Shown here piece by piece: positions 1 through 6,327 of a stretch of DNA of 17,842 bases. Under the pieces are notes generated by a model. The model saw only the letters and a list, made by a program, of their open reading frames with translations, had not been told where the DNA came from and searched no databases. Position 1 is the stretch's first letter; every line of letters begins with the position of its first letter. The stretch comes from JAAYUD01 sp036846645 (GTDB taxonomy: Bacteria > Bacteroidota > Bacteroidia > Bacteroidales > Bacteroidaceae): NCBI GenBank assembly GCA_036846645.1, contig DAIUBN010000040.1, positions 1-17,842 on the forward strand, read 5' to 3'. Made by a program: the position numbers and the translations under genes.

Positions 1-1316
1 TCATCATTACTCTCTTTATTATTCTGCTGAGCGATGACAACTCGCCAACCTGGTGACAGAATCTGCTTGCCTGTCACTTTGAACTCAATCTTTGCAGCTT
101 CGCCCATCACCGTCGTTGTAGAAAACTTACAATCGGGATAGAATACAGCAATGAAATGTCTTGCAACCAGGTCATAAACCTTCTTTTCCATATCAGTCAT
201 ACCTTGGGCATATTGTCCTGTCGGGATGATAGCATGGTGGTCGGTCACCTTAGAAGTATCGAATACCTTCTTCCTCTTTTGCAACTTCTTCCCCTTAAGA
301 GGTTCGGTGAATGAAGAATAATCTCTGAGTCCATTCAAAATAGAAGGGCACTTGGGATAAATATCGTCACTCAAGAAAGTAGTATCGACACGTGGATAAG
401 TAGTGAACTTCTTCTCGTAGAGCGACTGAATGACTTTCAGCGTATCATCTGCCGAATAACCGAATCGTTTGTTGCACTCCACTTGCAAAGAAGTCAAATC
501 AAACAGGCGAGGCGGAAACTCCGAACCTTCCTTTGTAGCGACGTCAGTAACGGTAAAAGGCGAATCCTTAATTTGTTCTAGTACAGCCTCACCATCTTCA
601 TGCTTGGTGAACTTACTCTTTAATGCAGAGAACTGAGTATCACGATACATCGTCTTCAGTTCCCAATATTGCTCCGGTACGAAATTCTCTATCTCTTTCT
701 GGCGATTCACGATAAGAGCCAGAGTTGGTGTCTGAACTCTACCGATAGACAATACACTCCCCTTGCCTCCTCCACCATATTTAATGGTATAAAGACGGGT
801 AGCATTCATGCCAAGCAGCCAATCGCCAATAGCTCGTGACAGGCCTGCTTCATATAATGACTGATATTCTGATTGATCTTTGAGCGATTTGAATCCTTCA
901 CGAATAGACTCTTCTGTCAACGAAGATATCCACAAACGCTTGACTGGGCAATGAACACCACTCTTGAGCATCACCCAACGTTGTATCAATTCTCCTTCCT
1001 GACCGGCATCACCGCAGTTGACAATCTCGTCTGCATTCTGAAAAAGTTTTTCAATAATATGGAATTGCTTCTCGATTCCCTTGTCCGTTATCAGTTTGAT
1101 ACCAAAACGTTGAGGAATCATAGGCAAGCTACCCAAGCTCCATGACTTCCAAAGAGGATAATAGTCATGAGGTTCTTTCAGAGTACACAGATGGCCTAAT
1201 GTCCAAGTCACCTGGTATCCATTTCCCTCTATATATCCATCTTTACGTTCTTTGGCACCAAGGATATCCGCAATATCACGTGCTACTGATGGCTTTTCTG
1301 CAATGCAAACTATCAT
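1..1316 (-). CDS. topB: DNA topoisomerase III, type IA (N-terminal part; runs off the left edge)
   Basis: Type IA topoisomerases cut one DNA strand through a 5'-phosphotyrosine and pass the other through; topoisomerase III mainly decatenates replication and recombination intermediates in the cytoplasm. I translated the minus strand from the ATG at 1314-1316 and read 438 codons without a stop to the window edge, so the C-terminal part is missing. The protein begins MIVCIAEKPSVARDIADILG, a Toprim start with the catalytic Glu at residue 7. A second Toprim motif, GDAGQEGELIQRW, lies at about residues 102-114. The active-site Tyr is Y307 in FTTYPRVDTTF, the family's TYPR motif. RVQTPTLALIV and KVTDHHAIIPTG are also typical. 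One oddity is that the usual DxDxE acidic triad reads D103-A-G105-Q-E107, so the middle Asp is Gly. A -7 promoter box lies about 45 bases upstream. Identity is secure; whether this is the main chromosomal topB or one of several paralogues cannot be seen. Confidence 0.95.
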   Translation of the reverse strand, partial: MIVCIAEKPSVARDIADILGAKERKDGYIEGNGYQVTWTLGHLCTLKEPHDYYPLWKSWSLGSLPMIPQRFGIKLITDKGIEKQFHIIEKLFQNADEIVNCGDAGQEGELIQRWVMLKSGVHCPVKRLWISSLTEESIREGFKSLKDQSEYQSLYEAGLSRAIGDWLLGMNATRLYTIKYGGGGKGSVLSIGRVQTPTLALIVNRQKEIENFVPEQYWELKTMYRDTQFSALKSKFTKHEDGEAVLEQIKDSPFTVTDVATKEGSEFPPRLFDLTSLQVECNKRFGYSADDTLKVIQSLYEKKFTTYPRVDTTFLSDDIYPKCPSILNGLRDYSSFTEPLKGKKLQKRKKVFDTSKVTDHHAIIPTGQYAQGMTDMEKKVYDLVARHFIAVFYPDCKFSTTTVMGEAAKIEFKVTGKQILSPGWRVVIAQQNNKESND

Positions 1317-1359
1317 TTTAATTAATTGAGAAGACGCAATTATTCGTCGTTATAGTCTG

Positions 1360-1391
1360 CAAAAGTACTGCAAACCGAAGAGAATAAGAAA
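1360..1391 (-). promoter_or_regulatory. Candidate topB promoter
   Basis: On the minus strand TACTTTTG (1360-1367) fits the Bacteroidetes -7 consensus TAnnTTTG exactly. Twenty bases upstream is TTTC (1388-1391), one base off the -33 TTTG. The start of transcription would be near 1354, giving a leader of about 40 bases before the topB ATG. The -7 box is convincing; the -33 box is weak. Confidence 0.55.
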
Positions 1392-1478
1392 TAAAACGGC
1401 ATTTTTGTCACTTTTATGGCATGCATACCTATTTGAGGCAACACTATACAAACCAACCAACGTAACTTTCGGTTAATT

Positions 1479-1528
1479 TGCAAACAGGTTTCGGGCAATA
1501 TGCAAAGTGATTTTGATTAAATGCAAAC
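1479..1528 (+). repeat. Three TGCAAA direct repeats spaced 21-22 bases
   Basis: TGCAAAC (1479-1485), TGCAAAG (1501-1507) and TGCAAAC (1522-1528) recur at intervals of 22 and 21 bases, about two helical turns, each preceded by an AT-rich run. The third copy sits where the -33 element of the plus-strand -7 box at 1549 should be. Same-face spacing in front of a promoter suggests sites for a DNA-binding protein. Which protein binds, and whether it acts on the plus-strand transcript or on topB, is not visible. Confidence 0.45.
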
Positions 1529-1548
1529 TGACTTGAAGCAATAATCAG

Positions 1549-1556
1549 TACTTTTG
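1549..1556 (+). promoter_or_regulatory. Candidate plus-strand promoter (-7 box) in the topB/araC gap
   Basis: TACTTTTG matches TAnnTTTG exactly and is identical to the boxes upstream of topB, lysS and asnA. No TTTG lies 19-21 bases upstream; that position holds the third TGCAAA repeat. There is no protein gene downstream on this strand, only two hairpin/T-tract elements, so the product, if any, would be a short RNA starting near 1562. Confidence 0.4.
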
Positions 1557-1561
1557 AACTG

Positions 1562-1645
1562 TAGACAAAAGAATAACAGTTTATTAAATTTTAAATTAGT
1601 TGGGTTAAGCAAAAGGCCGTGTGAACAGCCATTCTTATTTTTTAA
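1562..1645 (+). ncRNA. Possible small RNA, about 80 nt (or about 180 nt by read-through to 1743)
   Basis: This is inferred only from layout: a consensus -7 box at 1549-1556, no open frame, then a hairpin at 1615-1630 with a GTGA (GNRA-type) loop followed by T-rich sequence, and a second stronger terminator at 1701-1743. The hairpin has GGC pairing GCC, one C/A mismatch, then GT pairing AC. I recognise no known RNA family such as 6S RNA, tmRNA, SRP RNA or RNase P RNA. It could equally be silent intergenic sequence. Confidence 0.25.
1615..1645 (+). terminator. Weak intrinsic-terminator-like hairpin
   Basis: The stem pairs 1615-1620 with 1625-1630 around a GTGA tetraloop, with one C/A mismatch. 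It is preceded by AAAA and followed by an interrupted T-run that includes six consecutive Ts. The stem is short, so termination would be partial at best. Confidence 0.3.
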
Positions 1646-1700
1646 TGAATAAATAGCTAGTGTGTGTTATTTTGTAAGTAAATAGGTATTAAATTAAACG

Positions 1701-1743
1701 TGCCGAGAGTAATTATCAAGCGTGATATTCTCCCGGCATTTTT
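1701..1743 (+). terminator. Intrinsic terminator in the topB/araC gap
   Basis: TGCCG (1701-1705) pairs with CGGCA (1734-1738) and GAG (1707-1709) with CTC (1730-1732), across one A/C mismatch. An inner ATCA/TGAT stem closes on an AGCG loop. Five Ts (1739-1743) follow on the plus strand, so the better reading is termination of plus-strand transcription. On the minus strand the hairpin is followed by CACGTTTAATTT, a poorer T-tract, yet it lies 15 bases past the regulator's stop codon and may also end that transcript. Confidence 0.6.
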
Positions 1744-1757
1744 ATATCTCTATATCT

Positions 1758-2936
1758 CTAATATTTAAGACTTTGTGGATTGACATTCAATATATTGCAA
1801 CAAGCTCTATAGAAAGAAGTATAACTAGAGAAGCCCGACTTAAGCGCAACATATTCCAAATCGACATTCGGTTCTTTACAGAGCAGAGCCCTTGCATAGC
1901 CCAAACGGTAGTTGTTGACAATATACGAAAATGTTCTGCCTTCTTTTTGAACATTAATTGCTTCGGACAAATAAGTTCGGTTAGTACGAAGTTCTGCACA
2001 GACATCATTCAGAGAAAGATTCTTTCTAAGGAAAAGCTTTTCATTCTCCATCTGCTGAATGAACCTTATATACAAATCGTTCAGTTTCTTGCGATAGGCA
2101 TCCTCTGCAGTATTATCGTCTATCAGCACCAACTTCATTTCCTTGGCCAGTTTATTCTCTTCGGCAGTGCTGACAGCCTTATCGTTAAAATCATCGGAAG
2201 TATAACGGATGCGAAGTGCATAAACGCCGACAATAAGAGCCAATATGCCATTGCAAAGCTGAAGTATATTCAGCAGTATAGGAGAAATTGTTTTGCTGGG
2301 ATAGCAGATATTCACGAGACTCACCGCTATCAACAGAAGGAAAGAAATACGCAGATATTTGCTCCTCATCACATCAGCATCATCCGAATAGTATTTATAA
2401 ATCTGACGATCATAGTATATTAATTGATACCAACTATCGGCTACAAACCAAAATATCTGAATGACGACAAAGATAAGGAACACAAAGTTATTAATCTTAT
2501 GCAGCCAATAAATCCAGGCATCGGCAGGAAAAGCCGTAAACGGCTCCTTGCTATAATACGCCATCTGTACATATTGCTTGAAGTTATCGCCAAGCTGAAC
2601 ATACAACAGAAAAGAAAGGAGCAAGAAGATAAGCGCAGGAGCGAATAACAACTGAGATTTCCATTTGGGAACACTGCCTCTAGCTAAACGATGAAAGAAA
2701 TAAGTAAGGATAGGATATATGAGCAACAACATCAACGATCTGAGAATCTTCGACAGAAATAAGGCCCGATAATCAAAATCGAAAGGGAAAATATAATTGC
2801 ATTCTGCCAAGAAAAGAAGCAGGTAATCTATCGTCAGAAGCCACAAAATGGGTTTATCTCTTCGCAATACCGGGAGTAATATAGCAAAGATAATAGAGAC
2901 AAATACTGGTAAATAGACAAATAGCTGGTATGGCAT
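1758..2936 (-). CDS. Membrane-anchored AraC-family transcriptional regulator
   Basis: The 392-residue protein has two halves. Residues 1-245 contain about seven hydrophobic segments (roughly 5-24, 30-50, 62-82, 96-115, 148-168, 194-212 and 218-241), which I read as an inner-membrane sensor module. After a charged linker (about 245-295), residues 300-392 form a typical AraC/XylS DNA-binding domain: first helix-turn-helix in LSLNDVCAELRTNRTYLSEAI (308-327) and second in VDLEYVALKSGFSSYTSFYR (358-377), ending in the common NVNPQSLKY tail. Membrane-bound AraC-type regulators of this layout are common in Bacteroidetes. The ligand and target genes cannot be told from sequence, and no transporter or polysaccharide locus sits next to it. 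The start at 2936 lies about 20 bases downstream of a consensus -7 box. It appears to be transcribed alone. Confidence 0.9.
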   Translation of the reverse strand: MPYQLFVYLPVFVSIIFAILLPVLRRDKPILWLLTIDYLLLFLAECNYIFPFDFDYRALFLSKILRSLMLLLIYPILTYFFHRLARGSVPKWKSQLLFAPALIFLLLSFLLYVQLGDNFKQYVQMAYYSKEPFTAFPADAWIYWLHKINNFVFLIFVVIQIFWFVADSWYQLIYYDRQIYKYYSDDADVMRSKYLRISFLLLIAVSLVNICYPSKTISPILLNILQLCNGILALIVGVYALRIRYTSDDFNDKAVSTAEENKLAKEMKLVLIDDNTAEDAYRKKLNDLYIRFIQQMENEKLFLRKNLSLNDVCAELRTNRTYLSEAINVQKEGRTFSYIVNNYRLGYARALLCKEPNVDLEYVALKSGFSSYTSFYRACCNILNVNPQSLKY

Positions 2937-2956
2937 CTGTGTGTTCTTTTGTATTG

Positions 2957-2964
2957 CAAAATTA
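2957..2964 (-). promoter_or_regulatory. Candidate promoter (-7 box) of the AraC-type gene
   Basis: TAATTTTG on the minus strand fits TAnnTTTG. The implied start of transcription near 2950 leaves a leader of only about 15 bases. No TTTG is found 19-21 bases upstream. Confidence 0.4.
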
Positions 2965-3001
2965 ATAATGTTTTACTAATAATTTGCCATTTTGCCTATA
3001 T

Positions 3002-3034
3002 TTTTTATCACAAACAATAAGATTATGATAAAAA
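3002..3034. repeat. Perfect 9+9-base inverted repeat upstream of the AraC-type gene
   Basis: TTTTTATCA (3002-3010) is mirrored by TGATAAAAA (3026-3034) around 15 bases. It lies between the HAD gene's stop codon (3094) and the regulator's promoter. It may terminate the HAD transcript, although no T-tract follows the arm on the minus strand, or it may be an operator about 40 bases upstream of the regulator's -7 box. Confidence 0.4.
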
Positions 3035-3093
3035 CAGACAAAAAATCTATCTAAAAAACAATTCGATGAACAGATACCAAATCCAACAAAAAT

Positions 3094-3825
3094 CTACTTT
3101 CTGAGTTCGGCGAGCAAACGATCCCAGTTTTCACAGAACTCTCTCATAGAATGGAATAGCACGTTGGCACCTTCGTCTATTAAAGCACTATCCTTCAACT
3201 TCCCTGTATTCAGAGCAACAGTAAAGATACCGGCTGCCACACTCGACTGTATTCCGAGAGGTGCATTTTCTACAACAATAGCTTCATGTGGAAATAAATC
3301 GCCTTTCTGCAAACCCATCAGATACGGTTCGGGATTGGGCTTCCCATATTTAACATCGAAAGCGGTAACCATCAAATCAGCTTTGAAAAGTCCCGGATAA
3401 TTCTGTTCCAAACGGCCCAATAAAGATTTTTGTCCGGAACCGGTGACAATAATAGGCGTCAGTCCCGATGCTTTAACTTTCTGAACCAGTTCTAGTCCCC
3501 CATCAAAAGGCTTTGCCAAAGGAAATGTATTGAACACATCGCATTTATCTTGATAAATCTTCTTGATTTCTTTCTCGGTAGCATCCCTTCCACGCTGCCT
3601 CTGCGAAACGATATTAATTGTTCCTGCGCCGGTACGTCCTTCATGCTGATAGGCTTCTTCTTCTTCAAAATACAAACCATTCTTCTGAAGAGCTGCACAC
3701 CAAGCCTTGGCATGATATGGCATCGAATTGAACAACACGCCGTCCATATCAAACAAAACGGCTTTTGGATTGAGATGTGAATAATGATGAGAAGAGAGAT
3801 AATCCTGAATGTGGGTTTCGAACAT
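3094..3825 (-). CDS. HAD-superfamily hydrolase, beta-phosphoglucomutase-like
   Basis: This 243-residue protein has the features of HAD subfamily IA enzymes, which move or remove phosphate on small molecules through an aspartyl-phosphate. Motif I is LFDMDGVLFNS, with nucleophile D26 and acid/base D28. The cap domain spans roughly 35-110. Motif II is the Thr in IIVTGSGQ (T128), and motif III is the Lys in KYGKPNPEPY (K162). Motif IV reads VVENAPLGIQSSVAAG, so the usual ED pair is E186-N187. About 20 residues precede the first strand. The substrate is unknown; sugar phosphate is likely from the subfamily and from lying next to pgi. A strong hairpin separates it from pgi only 33 bases upstream, and I see no promoter box of its own, so it may depend on read-through from pgi. 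Confidence 0.88.
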   Translation of the reverse strand: MFETHIQDYLSSHHYSHLNPKAVLFDMDGVLFNSMPYHAKAWCAALQKNGLYFEEEEAYQHEGRTGAGTINIVSQRQRGRDATEKEIKKIYQDKCDVFNTFPLAKPFDGGLELVQKVKASGLTPIIVTGSGQKSLLGRLEQNYPGLFKADLMVTAFDVKYGKPNPEPYLMGLQKGDLFPHEAIVVENAPLGIQSSVAAGIFTVALNTGKLKDSALIDEGANVLFHSMREFCENWDRLLAELRK

Positions 3826-3847
3826 ATACTATGTATTTATTTCTGTT

Positions 3848-3905
3848 TAAATTAAAACCACACCGTTTGTCTAAAGAACAACGTACTTCGGCAACAACGG
3901 TGTGG
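3848..3905 (-). terminator. Intrinsic terminator after pgi
   Basis: A perfect 10-base stem pairs CCACACCGTT with AACGGTGTGG (3858-3867 and 3896-3905) around a 28-base loop. On the minus strand it is followed by TTTTAATTT, a fair T-tract. It lies 37 bases past the pgi stop and 33 bases before the HAD start, so it should limit HAD expression from the pgi transcript. Confidence 0.65.
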
Positions 3906-3918
3906 TATATCGAAAAGG

Positions 3919-3934
3919 GTCTTCTATAGAAGAC
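3919..3934. repeat. Perfect 16-base palindrome just after pgi
   Basis: GTCTTCTATAGAAGAC reads the same on both strands and begins 8 bases past the pgi stop codon. On the minus strand it is followed by CCCTTTT, so it may be a first, weaker transcription stop or an RNA 3'-end-protecting hairpin in tandem with the stronger one at 3858-3905. Confidence 0.45.
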
Positions 3935-3942
3935 AGTCCTTA

Positions 3943-5283
3943 TTATTTCAGCTTTTCTTGAATTGCTTTAGATTCTGCTTCGTAACCTGGTTTATTGAGT
4001 AATGCAAACATATTCTTCTTGTAAGCCTCAACACCTGGTTGATTGAACGGATTGACCTCAAGAATATATCCACTGATGCCACAAGCTACTTCGAAGAAAT
4101 AGATAAGCTGACCAATGTTATCTTCATCCAATCTTGATACTGAAAGACGGATGTTTGGTACACCACCATCAACATGAGCCAGTTGAGTACCAAGTTCGGC
4201 CATCTTATTGACTTCATCAACTCGCTTACCAGCCAAGAAGTTCAGTCCATCAAGATTCTCGTTATCCGAAGGTACTTTAAGTTCATTTGCAGAGTTCTCT
4301 ACAGAAATAACAGTTTCAAAGATACTACGTTCACCATCTTGAATCCATTGTCCCATAGAGTGAAGATCTGTTGTCAAATCAACAGCTGCAGGGAAGATGC
4401 CCTTATTATCTTTACCTTCAGATTCTCCATAAAGTTGTTTCCACCATTCACCTACAAAGTGAAGTTTAGGATTGAAGTTGGCAAGAATCTCTATTTTTTT
4501 ACCACTCTTATATAATTCATTACGAGTAGCAGCATATTGAGCAGCGATATTCTTCGCAAAAGGAACATCTACGCCACAAGCTTTTTCCATTGATACGGCA
4601 CCTGATATCAATTTTTCGATATCAAAACCGGCGATAGCAATAGGCAACAATCCGACAGGAGTAAGAACAGAGAAACGTCCACCTACATTATCGGGAATGA
4701 TATAAGATTTATATCCTTCTTTATCTGCTGTAGTACGAGCTGCACCTTTTTTTGCATCCGTTACAGCAACAATAACTTTGCGAGCCATTTCTTTGCCACG
4801 TTGATCTTCACATTGTTTTTTCAACAAACGGAAAGCAAGAGCTGTTTCTGTTGTTGTACCCGACTTGGAGATGTTGATAACACCGAATTTCTTATCTTTC
4901 AAGAACGATGTCAGTTCATAAAGATAGTCTTCGCCAAGGTTGTTTCCAGCATATAGAATAACCGGAGCTTTTTTCTTGTCCTGCAACCAGCTGAAATAAT
5001 TAGAAAGGGCCTCGATTACTGCACGAGCTCCCAAGTAACTACCACCAATACCTGCTACCACTACTACTTCGCAATTCTCTCTGAGCACCTTTGCTGTTGC
5101 ATTGATGTCATCAAGATCTGCTTTTGTAATTGAAGAAGGTAAATGCAACCATCCTAGAAAATCATTTCCTTTACCAGTGCCATCTTCAAGTGTTTTACGA
5201 GCAGCCATTGCTACACCTTCGTAAGCCTCAACAGATGCTTTTGAAATAAAACCAAAAGTTTTATCAATGTTTAAACTAACCAT
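3943..5283 (-). CDS. pgi: Glucose-6-phosphate isomerase
   Basis: The enzyme interconverts glucose 6-phosphate and fructose 6-phosphate in the cytoplasm, linking glycolysis, gluconeogenesis and sugar-nucleotide supply. At 446 residues it is the short bacterial form, as in Firmicutes, rather than the roughly 550-residue E. coli form. Sugar-phosphate-binding motifs are visible: AGIGGSYLGARAV (about 77-89), the SIS phosphate loop NISKSGTTTETA (137-148), the family signature VGGRFSVLTPVG (200-211), the catalytic Glu in QLYGESEGKD (E287), and a late GVEAYKKNMFALL segment with the expected Lys. The start is supported by AAGGAG two bases upstream of the ATG, an unusually tight spacing. gpsA ends 45 bases upstream on the same strand and no full promoter lies between, so pgi probably belongs to the lysS-gpsA-pgi transcript. 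A hairpin terminator follows. Confidence 0.97.
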   Translation of the reverse strand: MVSLNIDKTFGFISKASVEAYEGVAMAARKTLEDGTGKGNDFLGWLHLPSSITKADLDDINATAKVLRENCEVVVVAGIGGSYLGARAVIEALSNYFSWLQDKKKAPVILYAGNNLGEDYLYELTSFLKDKKFGVINISKSGTTTETALAFRLLKKQCEDQRGKEMARKVIVAVTDAKKGAARTTADKEGYKSYIIPDNVGGRFSVLTPVGLLPIAIAGFDIEKLISGAVSMEKACGVDVPFAKNIAAQYAATRNELYKSGKKIEILANFNPKLHFVGEWWKQLYGESEGKDNKGIFPAAVDLTTDLHSMGQWIQDGERSIFETVISVENSANELKVPSDNENLDGLNFLAGKRVDEVNKMAELGTQLAHVDGGVPNIRLSVSRLDEDNIGQLIYFFEVACGISGYILEVNPFNQPGVEAYKKNMFALLNKPGYEAESKAIQEKLK

Positions 5284-5328
5284 ATCTCCTTATTGTTTTA
5301 GTTATAATATCTCTAAATTTATCCCGAT

Positions 5329-6327
5329 TTAATTGAACTTTGTCGTCATCTTAGCAATTTCGGTTGCACTATTCTTCTTACCATATAATATATTGTATAC
5401 CGTATCAAGAATAGGCATATCGATATGAAAATGATCATTGATTTCTTTAATACATTTCGTTCCATAATAACCCTCGGCAACCATCTCCATCTCAATTTGA
5501 GCACTCTTCACAGAATATCCTTTACCAATCATCGTTCCAAATACACGATTGCGACTGAAATTAGAATAGCTCGTCACCAACAAATCGCCCAGATAAACAG
5601 AACGATCGATATTTCGAGGCATGGGGTCTATTGCCTTTAAGAACCTATCCATCTCGCGGATAGCATTCGATATGAGTACGGCATGAAAATTATCACCATA
5701 CTTCTGACCATAGCAAATGCCGGCTGCAATAGCATAGACATTCTTCAGCACTGCACCATATTCAATACCCAGCACATCCTCACTTACCGAAGTACGGATA
5801 TAATTATTTGCCATCTTCTCGGCATAGAGCTCAGCTTTCTTTTTGTCGGAACAAGCCAAAGTAAGATAAGACAGCCTTTCGAGTGCTATTTCTTCGGCAT
5901 GACTCGGTCCGCTCACCACCAATATATTCTTGGACGGGACATTATACTTCTTGATGAAATATTCTGACACCGAAAGGTTTTCATCTGGTACAATACCCTT
6001 TACTGCACTGATAATCGTTTTTTCGCTGATATCAGCAGTCAATTTCTGTATATGCGATTTGATATAAGGAGACGGAGTCACCAAAACCAATGTTTCGGCA
6101 TCATCGACTACCTTATTAATATCAGAACTAAATCTGATACGACTTGTATCAAAAGGTACATCAGTCAGATAGGCGGGATTGTGTCCCAAACGAATAAAGT
6201 CGGCAATACGGTCGTCACGTCTCATATACCAATAGATAGACTTTTCTTTCGTCAAGAATATCTTGGCAATAGCAGTGGCCCAACTTCCTCCGCCCAATAT
6301 TGCTATTTTAGGTTTTCGTATTAGCAT
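5329..6327 (-). CDS. gpsA: NAD(P)H-dependent glycerol-3-phosphate dehydrogenase
   Basis: This cytoplasmic enzyme reduces dihydroxyacetone phosphate to sn-glycerol 3-phosphate, the backbone of phospholipids. The 332-residue length is normal. The N-terminal Rossmann domain carries IAILGGGSWATAIAK (8-22). The middle has SAVKGI (107-112, with K110) and SGPSHAEEIA (139-148). The C-terminal helical domain has EYGAVLKNVYAIAAGI, whose K195 corresponds to the family's catalytic lysine, and LGDLLVTSYSNFSRNRVFG, which binds substrate. The start codon overlaps the end of lysS by 7 bases (ATGCTAA), which points to one mRNA and probable translational coupling. The product feeds membrane lipid synthesis; the operon partners reflect common housekeeping demand rather than one pathway. 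Confidence 0.97.
   Translation of the reverse strand: MLIRKPKIAILGGGSWATAIAKIFLTKEKSIYWYMRRDDRIADFIRLGHNPAYLTDVPFDTSRIRFSSDINKVVDDAETLVLVTPSPYIKSHIQKLTADISEKTIISAVKGIVPDENLSVSEYFIKKYNVPSKNILVVSGPSHAEEIALERLSYLTLACSDKKKAELYAEKMANNYIRTSVSEDVLGIEYGAVLKNVYAIAAGICYGQKYGDNFHAVLISNAIREMDRFLKAIDPMPRNIDRSVYLGDLLVTSYSNFSRNRVFGTMIGKGYSVKSAQIEMEMVAEGYYGTKCIKEINDHFHIDMPILDTVYNILYGKKNSATEIAKMTTKFN

Larger units (their letters stand above)
1317..1757. other. Non-coding gap between topB and the araC-type gene
   Basis: These 441 bases contain no credible reading frame on either strand. Both flanking genes run leftward, so the gap must supply the topB promoter and the end of the regulator transcript. It is richer in signals than that requires: three spaced TGCAAA repeats (1479-1528), a plus-strand -7 box (1549-1556), a GTGA-capped hairpin followed by T-rich sequence (1615-1645), and a long hairpin with five Ts (1701-1743). 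These are listed separately. Confidence 0.7.

Noticed and set aside
1744..1759. TATATCTC occurring twice in tandem near the AraC-type stop codon
   Set aside because: Two copies of a simple AT-rich unit are not enough to suggest function.
1722..2423. Plus-strand open frame of 233 codons
   Set aside because: It lies fully opposite the well-supported AraC-type gene, begins inside the terminator hairpin and shows no domain or signal; it is a shadow frame.
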